DNA from: Bacteroidota bacterium
Lineage (GTDB): Bacteria; Bacteroidota; Bacteroidia; Bacteroidales; F082
Direction of reading: 5' to 3'
Length of the DNA stretch: 64,000 bases
Assembly: GCA_002686705.1 (NCBI GenBank)
Contig: NYYH01000076.1
Location: 3,950 to 67,949, forward strand
Below the pieces are notes generated by a model. That model was not told where the DNA came from and searched no databases. It saw only the letters and a list, made by a program, of their open reading frames with translations. Positions 37,087 to 45,568 of the stretch are shown here, piece after piece (the first letter of the stretch is position 1; each line of letters starts with the position of its first letter). A program made the position numbers and the translations under genes.

Positions 37087-37785
37087 ATGGAAATAAGATG
37101 TTTAATAGTTGATGATGAGGAGCTGGCACTTAATGTGTTAGAAAAATATATTTCCTCAGTGCCTACTCTCCGTTTGGTTGGCCGTTGTGATAATGCTATT
37201 GAGGCAATCAGCTTTTTACATAGTCATACTGTCGACCTGCTTTTTCTTGACCTTAACATGCCTGAGCTAAGCGGCCTTGATATGCTGAAAACATTGCAGA
37301 ATCCTCCAAAGATTATACTTACTACTGCCTATTCAGAATATGCCCTCGAAAGTTATGAGTATGGTGTTGTAGACTATTTGCTTAAGCCAATTAAAATAGA
37401 ACGGTTTATAAAAGCTGTAAATAAAGTAGTTGAATTGTTCGGCGAGCATAGAGGATCTGTTGACAATGAAGAGATAATATCTAAACCAATTTTAATTAAA
37501 GAAGACCAAACTACTTTTGTAGTTCCTCAAGCAGATATACTGTATGTTGAAGCATACGGTAATTATTTGAAAATACATACACAAGAGAAAACCTACCTCA
37601 CACGTCTTACAATGCAGCAAATGTTCAGTGAGTTATCGGATACAATATTTAGTAGAATACATAAGTCCTACATCGTAAACAAGCAAAAAGTTAGCAGAAT
37701 GATGGGAAACGTAGTTTTTATCAGCAAGATTGAATTACCAATTGGCACAACCTACAAAAAGGATTTTATGAAGGCTATGGAATAA
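37087..37785 (+). CDS. LytTR-family response regulator
   Basis: 232 residues. The receiver domain shows the acidic pair in LIVDDEELA, the phosphoacceptor in LLFLDLNMPELSG (Asp about 55), the Thr/Lys motifs TTAYSEYA and DYLLKPIK. The LytTR DNA-binding domain (about 130-232) carries ILYVEAYGNYLKIHT, TMQQMFSEL and FSRIHKSYIVNKQKV. LytTR domains bind paired direct repeats through beta-strands; a suitable repeat with 20-base period lies just upstream of the cognate kinase gene. Confidence 0.93.
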   Translation: MEIRCLIVDDEELALNVLEKYISSVPTLRLVGRCDNAIEAISFLHSHTVDLLFLDLNMPELSGLDMLKTLQNPPKIILTTAYSEYALESYEYGVVDYLLKPIKIERFIKAVNKVVELFGEHRGSVDNEEIISKPILIKEDQTTFVVPQADILYVEAYGNYLKIHTQEKTYLTRLTMQQMFSELSDTIFSRIHKSYIVNKQKVSRMMGNVVFISKIELPIGTTYKKDFMKAME

Positions 37786-37864
37786 TTATGTAAATCTAAT
37801 TCCTCTGAAACGTTTATTGCAAGTAAAACTAGCCACCTTTTAGCAAATAATCCGCATTATTTAC

Positions 37865-37872
37865 TATTTTTG
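37865..37872 (+). promoter_or_regulatory. -7 element of the glutamine synthetase gene
   Basis: TATTTTTG matches TAnnTTTG and lies 20 bases before the ATG at 37893, giving a very short leader. No -33 TTG at standard spacing. Confidence 0.4.
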
Positions 37873-37892
37873 TCAGCCCAAAAATTTAGAGA

Positions 37893-39395
37893 ATGAACGA
37901 AAATATTTCAATGAATCCCAATCAGGTTGTTCAATATTTGAACAAACCTGCAAATCAGCTTACCAAAGACGACCTGATTAAGTTTATTGAGGATAACGAT
38001 ATTGAAATGATAAATTTCAGATATGTTGGTTGGGATGGAAGACTGAAGACCTTGAACTTTATTATTGGAAGTCGTGAGCATCTCGACAATATACTTACAG
38101 CCGGAGAGCGTGTTGATGGATCTAGTTTGTTGCCATTTGTTGAGGCCGACTCAAGTGACTTATATGTAATACCCAGGTATAAAACGGCCTTTGTTAATCC
38201 TTTTTCAGAAATTCCAACATTAGATATATTATGTTCTTATTATGATAGAAACGGAGAACCAGTTGATGGTGCTCCTGAAAATATTCTAAGAAAAGCACAT
38301 CAGTCCTTTAAGGATCGTACTGGATATGAGTTTGAGGCTATGGGTGAACTGGAATATTACCTTATTAGCGAAGATGATGGACTGTTTAAAGCCGATGACC
38401 AGAAAGGTTACCATGAGTCATCACCCTTTTCAAAATGGGGTAGCTTTCGTACAAAAGCTATGAAGCTTATTGCCGAATCAGGTGGTCTGATAAAATACGG
38501 TCATTCAGAGGTAGGCAACTTCACCAAAGACGGCATGGTTTACGAACAAAATGAAATCGAATTTCTGCCCACGAATGTTGAAGATGCTGCTGATCAGCTG
38601 GTAAAAGCAAAGTGGATAGTCCGTACATTAGCTGCACAAAACGGTGTAACAGTAACATTTGCTCCAAAAATTACAGTTGGAATGGCAGGAAGCGGATTGC
38701 ACATCCACACCCGGATTATGAAGAATGGCGAAAATTTGATGACTAAAGCTGGCAAACTAAGTGATGTAGCCAAAACTGCAATTGCTGGTTACATGGAGCT
38801 AGCTCCCTCACTAACTGCTTTTGGAAATCTTAATCCTACCTTATATTTCAGGCTTGTACCACATCAGGAAGCACCTACAAATATTTGCTGGGGTGATCGT
38901 AATCGTTCTGTATTAGTAAGAGTTCCTTTGGGTTGGACTGCTCCAATAAATATGATAAATAAGGTGAATTCTCAGGAAAGCGGAGATATAATTGACTTCT
39001 CAGATAAACAAACTGTTGAAGTTCGAAGCCCTGACGGATCAGCAGATATTTATTTGTTGTTAGCCGGAATTACTGTTGCTGCTCGTCATGGGTTTGAATT
39101 GAAGAAACCATTACAAGTTGCAGACAAAACCTACGTTGACTTAAATGTTTTTGATAATGAAAACAGGGATAAGCAGAAAGAGCTTAAACAGTTGCCAACA
39201 TCGTGTGTGGAGTCGGCCAAAAGTCTTGAAGAACAGAGAGAATATTATTCAAAATATAATGTATTTCCTGATAAGGTGATTGATTTGCTTTGCAATACAC
39301 TTATCGAATATAACGATGAAGGCCTTATTGAAAAAATTCAGGGAGATGACGATAAAGTAATGGCTTTAGTTAATAGCTATTTTTATTGTGGTTAA
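37893..39395 (+). CDS. glnA: glutamine synthetase family protein
   Basis: 500 residues with the full set of GS active-site segments: beta-grasp MINFRYVGWDGRLK, metal Glu pair in MGELEYYL, GHSEVGNF and EQNEIEF, the loop His in AGSGLHIH, substrate Arg and Glu in FRLVPHQEAP, DRNRSVLVRVP, and VEVRSPDGSADIYLLLAG. These are the residues needed for ATP, glutamate and ammonia, so real ligase activity is plausible. The usual NSYKR segment is NPTLYFR here, and no adenylylation NLY loop is seen, so regulation differs from enterobacterial GlnA. A gamma-glutamyl-amine ligase cannot be excluded. The 3' end overlaps the next gene by 8 bases. Confidence 0.83.
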   Translation: MNENISMNPNQVVQYLNKPANQLTKDDLIKFIEDNDIEMINFRYVGWDGRLKTLNFIIGSREHLDNILTAGERVDGSSLLPFVEADSSDLYVIPRYKTAFVNPFSEIPTLDILCSYYDRNGEPVDGAPENILRKAHQSFKDRTGYEFEAMGELEYYLISEDDGLFKADDQKGYHESSPFSKWGSFRTKAMKLIAESGGLIKYGHSEVGNFTKDGMVYEQNEIEFLPTNVEDAADQLVKAKWIVRTLAAQNGVTVTFAPKITVGMAGSGLHIHTRIMKNGENLMTKAGKLSDVAKTAIAGYMELAPSLTAFGNLNPTLYFRLVPHQEAPTNICWGDRNRSVLVRVPLGWTAPINMINKVNSQESGDIIDFSDKQTVEVRSPDGSADIYLLLAGITVAARHGFELKKPLQVADKTYVDLNVFDNENRDKQKELKQLPTSCVESAKSLEEQREYYSKYNVFPDKVIDLLCNTLIEYNDEGLIEKIQGDDDKVMALVNSYFYCG

Positions 39396-40239
39396 AATTA
39401 TTGAAACACCTCGCGATGGATTTCAGGGCTTGTCAAATTTAATACCCACAAGCAAAAAAGTTGAATACATAAATTTATTATTACAATGTGGATTTCATAC
39501 TGTTGAGGTAGGAAGTTTTGTGTCGCCAAAAGCAATACCCCAAATGGCTGATACAGCTGAAGTATTAGATGGAATTGATCTGGAAAACAGTAAATCAAAA
39601 ATAGCTGTGCTTACTGCAACTAAAAGCGGAGGAGAACATGTAATGACGTTCCCTCAAATAGACCAGATATTTTTTCCATTTTCAACTTCCGAAACTTTTC
39701 TGAAAAAGAATATTAATCAAACACTTGATCAATCCGAAATAATTATTGATGAGCTCCAAAACCTTTGTATAAAGAACAATAAAGAGCTGGTCGTTTATTT
39801 TTCAATGGGATTTGGTAGTGCTTACGGCGATGATTGGAGCTTAGAATTGCTCAATCATTGGATTAGCAGAATCAAAGAAAAAGGAATTACTAAATTCCCA
39901 TTATCAGATATCCTTGGTGAAGCAACACCGGATGTGATTTCAACAGTGTTTGAGAATCTATTGTCGGAATTCGTAGATCTTGAGTTTGGGTTACATCTGC
40001 ATTCGCTCGATCATCAACGAATTGAAAAAGTAGACTCCGCATACCGAGCCGGAATCAGACGATTTGATACAGTAATAAATGGCCTTGGAGGTTGTCCTCA
40101 AACAGGTAAAGAATTGGTTGGTAATTTGCCTTTAGAGAGTTTTCTAAATTACACTACAAAAAACAATATCACAACTAATCTCGATGATCATTTCCTTCAA
40201 AAAGCGATTGAATTTCCTATATATCAGGATCGTACTTAA
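39388..40239 (+). CDS. hydroxymethylglutaryl-CoA lyase
   Basis: 283 residues of the HMGL TIM-barrel family. The N-terminus KIIETPRDGFQG holds the catalytic Arg-Asp pair. GFHTVEVGSFVSPKAIPQMAD is the family hallmark, HLHSLDH has the metal-binding His residues, and NGLGGCPQTGKELVGN contains the active-site Cys loop. The enzyme splits HMG-CoA to acetyl-CoA and acetoacetate, the last step of leucine breakdown. The GTG start lies inside the glutamine synthetase stop region (overlap GTGGTTAA), which suggests translational coupling. Confidence 0.9.
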   Translation: MVKIIETPRDGFQGLSNLIPTSKKVEYINLLLQCGFHTVEVGSFVSPKAIPQMADTAEVLDGIDLENSKSKIAVLTATKSGGEHVMTFPQIDQIFFPFSTSETFLKKNINQTLDQSEIIIDELQNLCIKNNKELVVYFSMGFGSAYGDDWSLELLNHWISRIKEKGITKFPLSDILGEATPDVISTVFENLLSEFVDLEFGLHLHSLDHQRIEKVDSAYRAGIRRFDTVINGLGGCPQTGKELVGNLPLESFLNYTTKNNITTNLDDHFLQKAIEFPIYQDRT

Positions 40240-40250
40240 TAGGAGATTAG

Positions 40251-40934
40251 TTAAAGCTTAATTACAAGACCAACCGAGAAATCGAAAAAACTGATATTCT
40301 TTTTCCGATATTCAAACCCCTGGCCAGTGTTAAAACCGAACTTTAAAGGTGAATAGATATAATCAGAATTAATTGCTATCCCAATGCAATTATTAAATGT
40401 GTATATAATAGAAACACCGGCTTTTATTGCAAATCCACTTGCGCGTGATGAAGTAATTTTGAAGAATTCAGGTCCTACCATAAAATATTCAGGTTCAAAC
40501 AATTGAAAAGGAGTTTTTCCATACATAATGCCGCCAAGCAACTTTGGCTGGACACTTATTATATTAAAAATATCTATTGAGGAATATAACCCGGCAGTAA
40601 GAGAAAGCATTTGATAAGGTTCAGATCTAATATATATATCTGTTAGGAAGGGATCGTTATCAATCATAGCTCTACCGAGGGCTGCTACGTCAACAGAATG
40701 AAAACTATAATTTATGTCAGCACCTACGCCAAGATAATCCTTAAAAAACCAAGCACCTTCAGCACCACCTGACATTCCTGCATAAGTGAAACTTCCTCCA
40801 TCAAAATTGTTCGAACCGTATTTTCCTACGGGGAGAGAAAGCCCTGATCGTAACATAAAGAATGATTTTCCATCTCCTGCAATCCCATCCAAACCCATTA
40901 TGAGTATGAATGCCAGTATAATAATTTTCTTCAT
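40251..40934 (-). CDS. outer-membrane beta-barrel protein
   Basis: 227 residues. Signal peptide to about residue 20 (LIMGLDGIAG), then strands of alternating polarity with GAEGAWFFKDYLGVGADINYSF, SLTAGLYSSIDIF and a final FSVGLVIKL. The pattern fits a small porin-like barrel of Bacteroidota with no close functional label. It converges on the HMG-CoA lyase gene with 11 bases between the stops. Confidence 0.75.
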   Translation of the reverse strand: MKKIIILAFILIMGLDGIAGDGKSFFMLRSGLSLPVGKYGSNNFDGGSFTYAGMSGGAEGAWFFKDYLGVGADINYSFHSVDVAALGRAMIDNDPFLTDIYIRSEPYQMLSLTAGLYSSIDIFNIISVQPKLLGGIMYGKTPFQLFEPEYFMVGPEFFKITSSRASGFAIKAGVSIIYTFNNCIGIAINSDYIYSPLKFGFNTGQGFEYRKKNISFFDFSVGLVIKL

Positions 40935-40999
40935 TAACTACCTTATTATTTTGGTTGTAAAATTAGTAAAAATACAATCCTGAGTTTTAATAAACTTAA

Positions 41000-41080
41000 A
41001 CTACTGGAGATCTCTACTTTTTACTTTTGGTAAACAAACAGGTTGTTCAAACAAGGAAAATGGTTGTGTTGTTGATAATG
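41000..41080 (+). pseudogene. remnant of a T9SS sorting-domain tail
   Basis: In one plus-strand frame this intergenic stretch reads TTGDLYFLLLVNKQVVQTRK followed by MVVL, bounded by a stop just upstream. That is the pattern of the last strand pair of a T9SS type A sorting domain (GVYFYSL-VNGK-TKKMVL). It has no start and no upstream gene. The 50 bases from 41023 match 44512-44561 at all but five positions, and in this frame those changes are V/I, V/I, R/K, V/I and one silent change, as expected of a once-selected coding tail. Confidence 0.5.
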
Positions 41081-41149
41081 CATGGAGAACCTTAAACTTA
41101 GTATCATCCCTACAAATTTTATCTATGTATATGCAGGATAATCTTTCTC

Positions 41150-42172
41150 TTAAAAAGGGTTAGAAAAATCAGGATTGTTTATAAATGACGTATCTGAAAA
41201 TGTTTTAAGGAATGATATAAGATCCAATTTCTCCTCCGCTGTCAAGTGGACTCCCCCTTGGTGTGCTTTTTTCATCATGGGGTCGATTGTTGAAGACCAA
41301 ATTAAGCCGTCACTATAAAAATTAACTACTTCTTCTAGAGTTGAGTACCGCCCATCATGCATATAAGGTGCTGTAAATTCTATATTCCTCAATGTTGGTG
41401 TTTTAAATTTCCCAATATCATTCAGATTCCCGGTAATTTCTGCGCGTCCTTGGGATGGTACGCTGTCTATACCATTGTTGTGAAATGAATTATCAGTTAA
41501 GAGAATAGTGCCATGACAATGAAAACAATCACCTTCTTCAGAGAAGAATAACAATCGGCCTTTTTCTTCTGATTCGCTTAATGTTGTTTCTCCTTTCAGG
41601 AATCTGTCATATTTGGAGTTATTTGAAGTAAATGTTCTTACAAATTGAGCAAGGGCATAGGCAATTTCTTTGGAAGTGATCGTATCAACATTAAAGGCTT
41701 TTTTAAACAATTCAGCATAGCCATTGTCCGAATTTAGTTTATTTAAATCTGTTTCGAAGAACTCCTCTACTTCAAACAGCATAATATTTTCAAGCACGCC
41801 TTCAACTTTACCATTCCATAAATATGAATTCATCCATGCCAAATTAATATGAGGCAGGCAGTTATCTTCAGTTGTAAATGAATTTTCCTGTACATGACAC
41901 TGCCCGCAAGCTCTTTCATTTCCTTTATCAATAATTGAATCATAATATAACATCCTACCTAACTGAATACCTTCTACTGTAGCAGGATTATCCTCTGGTA
42001 TGATCATGTAGGGAAATCCAGCAGGAATAATTATTTCGTGTGGAGTTGGATTATAGCTTACATGTTTAGAACCCGGTGAGGAATCTTTTTTGCAGTTAAT
42101 CGTCATTAACATAACTGCCTGCAACAATAGAATTAATAAGTATTTTTTATTTGAATACATTATCGGGTTCAT
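41150..42172 (-). CDS. di-heme cytochrome c peroxidase/MauG-like lipoprotein
   Basis: 340 residues. A lipoprotein signal ends in MLMTINC (Cys about 27), so the protein is membrane-anchored outside the cytoplasm. Two c-heme motifs are present, ACGQCHVQ (about 89-93) and DCFHCHGT (about 217), with the family segments LGRMLYYDSII, NGKVEGVLENIMLFEVEEFF and TPTLRNIEFTAPYMHDGRYSTLEEVV (His/Met ligand region). It probably reduces hydrogen peroxide or oxidises a partner protein. The ATG at 42172 is used; a second in-frame ATG four codons on is equally possible. The propeller cargo gene lies 193 bases upstream. Confidence 0.9.
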   Translation of the reverse strand: MNPIMYSNKKYLLILLLQAVMLMTINCKKDSSPGSKHVSYNPTPHEIIIPAGFPYMIIPEDNPATVEGIQLGRMLYYDSIIDKGNERACGQCHVQENSFTTEDNCLPHINLAWMNSYLWNGKVEGVLENIMLFEVEEFFETDLNKLNSDNGYAELFKKAFNVDTITSKEIAYALAQFVRTFTSNNSKYDRFLKGETTLSESEEKGRLLFFSEEGDCFHCHGTILLTDNSFHNNGIDSVPSQGRAEITGNLNDIGKFKTPTLRNIEFTAPYMHDGRYSTLEEVVNFYSDGLIWSSTIDPMMKKAHQGGVHLTAEEKLDLISFLKTFSDTSFINNPDFSNPF

Positions 42173-42365
42173 CCAGAGGACATTACATCAATCCAATAAA
42201 CAAGTAGTCACTAAAAATAATATTAATATTCGCATCGAAATAGTGCTTAAAAAGTACAATGCTGTAAATAATATGATCAAACTTTTCGTAACGTCGTTAT
42301 CCCGATGCAAATATTATGTTAAATATCAGGAATTAAAAACCTGACTTATCTGTAATCATTTAATA

Positions 42366-44168
42366 CTACTTCAACAACACCATTTTCTTGATTTGAAAAG
42401 TGTTGTTTACCTGCAATGAATAAAAATAAACTCCTTCGTTTAAATTACCGGCGCTAAAACTGACTGTATATGTGCCTTCCAATTGTTCTTCTTTAATTAA
42501 AGTAGCTATAGTCTTGCCTAGTAAATTATACACAACTAACTGAACATACCCATCTTCAACAAGTTCGTAACCAATGTTCGTAATTTGGTTAAAGGGATTT
42601 GGAGAATTTTGTTTTAACTTAAAATAATTTCCCGATATCTGTTCTTGTATGCCGGTCAGTGTATCCACAAAAGTGCAGCTATCACCAAGCCCTATTCCAG
42701 TCATTATTGAAGGCACTACATATTTTATCCTTCTGGTTTGTGCTGTTGCATCTAGCCAATTTTCAAGTAGCCCTGGATCATTCCATCCTGGGAAACCGTT
42801 CCACAGCAGTGTCATATCCGTATAAAGTTGATCTAACAGACCAGGATTTACGTCAAGCAAAAAGTCAGACATATTCATCCAACCCAATTCATACATAAAC
42901 ATTGCATTGTTGCCATAAGCCTCACCATAACCCGCAAGTAGATCTGGTGGTAACAACTCGAAAGGGTGAAATTCTAACCACAATGACTCCACGCTGAATA
43001 TACGAGGTTGGAATGTGCATTGAGTAAGATTAGGCTTAAGCCCACAGAACCAAGAAACTTCATCAGCCAAAAGAAGAGTTTCCTGTGAACTTTCTTCGCC
43101 AAGAATGGTTCTAGATCCATAGTCGTCTTTATCCAACAAAACAACATCAAGGTCATCGGTAGCTCCTGGCTCTGCATCGCATTCGCATATTGTTTGTGGA
43201 CCTAAGTCAGATGAAATCACTATATCACCATTTTCCAATGGCTCAGGTACATAATCATTTCCATGATGCCAGGTACGGCGGTAAGATTCCTGCAGTACTA
43301 AATTATTTCCTGAAACAGGAACAGAGAATATTTGAGAATTTCCACCAGTAATCCGGGTCGAGTTGAAAATTATCTCTGTGTCGTCATGACTGAATGAGGC
43401 TCCTCCCGACATCTTGATAGGATTACCACCATCATCTGGGCCATGTGTAACTCTGACTAATGAGTTTGGTATAAGACCAATATTAATTGGATCGAACCCT
43501 GCAATATAAACTTCCCAGTTTTTACCTTGTCCGTCAATTGCAGCAGTAAATACCATTAAATTTCCCTGGTGATTAAATGAGGGATGCCCTACATAGATAC
43601 TATCGCCTTCAATCCATATATTCGGATCATTTGTAATATCCCAGGCGGTATTAATATCAAGAGGTATAACAGTTCCGGGATTAGTAATGTCAATAAGATT
43701 CAAGCCCTCATAGTAGCGTGTTTCAAAGGTGATAATCGGTTCACTACACTCTGTCGCAAGTATATGTGTAGTTGTAACTGGCCGATCCTTTGACGTGTAA
43801 ACTATTAAATCACCATTTGGGTGCCAATGAGGATGACGATCGGGATAGTCATTATTAAAAGTAAGGCGAACTGCTGTATTATCAATATCATCTACATCTG
43901 CAATATAGATGTCGAATTCTCCACCATCACGAGTAGAGCTAAAGGCTATCTCGTTTGGGTCAAAATGAGAAATTGAAGGGTGATTATCAATTGCGGAGTT
44001 AGTAGTTAACCTGGTTTCGGTATCACTACCTATATCAAAAGAATAGATATCCCAGTTCTCCCAAACGCCCCCATTGCCTACATAGTAAACAACTTGTGCT
44101 TCGGTACTGATATTAATACTCACAATTGCGATGACAAAGATCACTAAAAACTTGTAGAAATGTTTCAT
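42366..44168 (-). CDS. TolB/PD40-like propeller protein with T9SS sorting domain
   Basis: About 600 residues from the ATG at 44168, which has a good AGGAG sequence 8 bases before it; the frame runs on to 44228 but that stretch is not signal-peptide-like. A signal peptide (MKHFYKFLVIFVIAIVSINI, to TEAQ) precedes PD40/TolB-type blades: HPSISHFDPNEIAFSSTRDG, DIYIADVDD, HPHWHPNGDLIVYTS, SFSHDDTEIIFNSTR. Residues from about 520 (KLKQNSPNPFNQITNIGYE to IKKMVLLK) are a T9SS sorting domain. Several Cys lie between the two regions. Substrate unknown. A di-heme peroxidase lipoprotein gene follows on the same strand. Confidence 0.85.
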   Translation of the reverse strand: MKHFYKFLVIFVIAIVSINISTEAQVVYYVGNGGVWENWDIYSFDIGSDTETRLTTNSAIDNHPSISHFDPNEIAFSSTRDGGEFDIYIADVDDIDNTAVRLTFNNDYPDRHPHWHPNGDLIVYTSKDRPVTTTHILATECSEPIITFETRYYEGLNLIDITNPGTVIPLDINTAWDITNDPNIWIEGDSIYVGHPSFNHQGNLMVFTAAIDGQGKNWEVYIAGFDPINIGLIPNSLVRVTHGPDDGGNPIKMSGGASFSHDDTEIIFNSTRITGGNSQIFSVPVSGNNLVLQESYRRTWHHGNDYVPEPLENGDIVISSDLGPQTICECDAEPGATDDLDVVLLDKDDYGSRTILGEESSQETLLLADEVSWFCGLKPNLTQCTFQPRIFSVESLWLEFHPFELLPPDLLAGYGEAYGNNAMFMYELGWMNMSDFLLDVNPGLLDQLYTDMTLLWNGFPGWNDPGLLENWLDATAQTRRIKYVVPSIMTGIGLGDSCTFVDTLTGIQEQISGNYFKLKQNSPNPFNQITNIGYELVEDGYVQLVVYNLLGKTIATLIKEEQLEGTYTVSFSAGNLNEGVYFYSLQVNNTFQIKKMVLLK

Positions 44169-44489
44169 ATAGATTCTCCTTTTTAATGCCGCGGTTAGTA
44201 ATAAATAAGCCAAATTGGCGGCTTGCATTATGGCTAATTTAGTTAAAAACAGTTATTCGTGATATGATTGTTATATCATTATTTTGATTTCAGTAAATCC
44301 GTGTTAATTGTGAAGAATTACTATAGTTTACTAAACTAATTATGCTTAATAATTGTCTTCCCAGTTCCTTCTTATTTTGTGCTTGTTTTACCAGAAGTGG
44401 TCAAATGTACAACATTTTATACCGAAAATCAAATTCCAGATTTATTTTGTTGTGATTTAGAAATTAGATTTGAAAGGAAAAGTGTACCG

Positions 44490-44567
44490 AGGCTAAAAGC
44501 GGTCTTTACTTATTCACTTTTGGTAAACAAACAGATTATTCAAACAAAGAAAATGATTGTGCTGTAA
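44490..44567 (+). pseudogene. second remnant of a T9SS sorting-domain tail
   Basis: The plus strand reads RLKAVFTYSLLVNKQIIQTK followed by KMIVL and a stop (TAA 44565-44567). This resembles the closing hairpin of a T9SS sorting domain (GLKAGVYTYSL-VN-TKKM), with one Gly codon apparently lost. No signal or body of a gene lies upstream; the rest of 44169-44489 shows no other gene. It is paralogous to the remnant at 41000-41080. Confidence 0.5.
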
Positions 44568-44629
44568 CTTTAGTGAGTTGAGTCTACTTTTGTAGTTTGA
44601 ATGTTTATTATACAATGAAGTATTATATT

Positions 44630-44669
44630 AAAAAAAAAGTCTTGCAAATTTTCACGTTTGCAAGACTTT
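44630..44669 (-). terminator. intrinsic terminator of tRNA-Ala
   Basis: A perfect 13-bp stem, AAAGTCTTGCAAA (44669-44657 on -) with its complement at 44648-44636, has an 8-base loop and runs into a T tract on the minus strand (44638-44630). It begins 10 bases after the tRNA. Confidence 0.92.
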
Positions 44670-44679
44670 CTAATCAGAG

Positions 44680-44753
44680 TGGAGAATATCGGAATCGAAC
44701 CGATGACCTCTTGACTGCCAGTCAAACGCTCTAGCCAACTGAGCTAATTCCCC
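44680..44753 (-). tRNA. tRNA-Ala (anticodon GGC)
   Basis: A 74-base cloverleaf on the minus strand. Acceptor GGGGAAT pairs with ATTCTCC and includes the G3-U70 wobble that identifies alanine tRNAs. The D arm is GCTC/GAGC, the anticodon stem TTTGA/TCAAG with loop CTGGCAG (anticodon GGC), and the T arm ATCGG/CCGAT with TTCGATT. The discriminator is A, and CCA is not encoded. Confidence 0.97.
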
Positions 44754-44780
44754 TAAATGGTTTGTCTAATTTCGAGCTGG

Positions 44781-44809
44781 CAAATATAGTTATTTATCGA
44801 GTTAAACCA
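44781..44809 (-). promoter_or_regulatory. promoter of tRNA-Ala
   Basis: The minus strand has -7 TATATTTG (44788-44781) preceded after 18 bases by TGG, one base from the -33 TTG. Start of transcription would fall about 20 bases before the tRNA. Confidence 0.55.
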
Positions 44810-44887
44810 GATAAAAAATAATTACATTAGCATGCTCGTGTGAAGCCAAAATTGAAATTATTGTAAGAACATTGTTGAATAAAATTG

Positions 44888-45448
44888 ATGAAACGTCTTT
44901 TTATAGCTGTGAAACTAATTCCAGATGATAATTTATTGAAGATATATTATTCTTTGAAGAAAGCTCTTCAGTATGATAAAATCAGGTGGGTGCATCCTGA
45001 TAATTTTCACATTACACTAAAATTTCTTGGTACTACACCAGAAGAAAAAATCTCAACCATCTCTGAAGTAATGATAAATACTCTTACATTAACTAAAGTT
45101 CTGGATATAGAATTAAATAATGTAGGGATTTTTGGAAGCAAATATAAACCACGCGTTATTTGGTTTGGAATTAATGAGAATAAGCAAATGAAAAACCTAG
45201 GAATCAGGCTATTAGACAGTCTTCACAATGCGGGTTTTCCAAAGGACAGGCAAAATTTTATTCCTCATTTAACTGTAGGCAGGATTACTAAAATTACTGG
45301 TAAGCAATTGTTTAATTATGAAATAGAGAAAGTAAGGAATGTATATATTCAAAAAGTTGCAATTGACAGAGTAATATTATATGAGAGTATTCTGACATCT
45401 AAGGCACCTATATATAATGAGTTATTTAGTTTCCCGTTGAGCAACTAA
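44888..45448 (+). CDS. thpR: RNA 2',3'-cyclic phosphodiesterase
   Basis: 186 residues of the LigT/ThpR 2H phosphoesterase family. Both catalytic HxTx motifs are present: FHITLKFLG (about residue 43) and PHLTVGRI (about 127), within the normal length. The MKRLFIAVKL start and the RWVHPDN segment are typical. The enzyme opens 2',3'-cyclic phosphates on RNA; its cellular role is unclear. I start at the ATG at 44888; a TTG directly before it is also in frame. Confidence 0.93.
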   Translation: MKRLFIAVKLIPDDNLLKIYYSLKKALQYDKIRWVHPDNFHITLKFLGTTPEEKISTISEVMINTLTLTKVLDIELNNVGIFGSKYKPRVIWFGINENKQMKNLGIRLLDSLHNAGFPKDRQNFIPHLTVGRITKITGKQLFNYEIEKVRNVYIQKVAIDRVILYESILTSKAPIYNELFSFPLSN

Positions 45449-45568
45449 CAATTACTGATGTATGTTGCACAATGACAATGGGTTACTATAAATTGGATCG
45501 ATAAAACAACAAATATGGCATTAATTGAGTTATTACTTATGTTTTTTTTACTTTAGCAGATCAAAATT

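Noticed and set aside
44379..44489. Upstream part of a 62-codon + frame before tRNA-Ala
   Set aside because: Only its last 25 or so codons resemble a T9SS tail; the earlier part lacks a signal peptide or any pattern, so it is not called as an intact gene.
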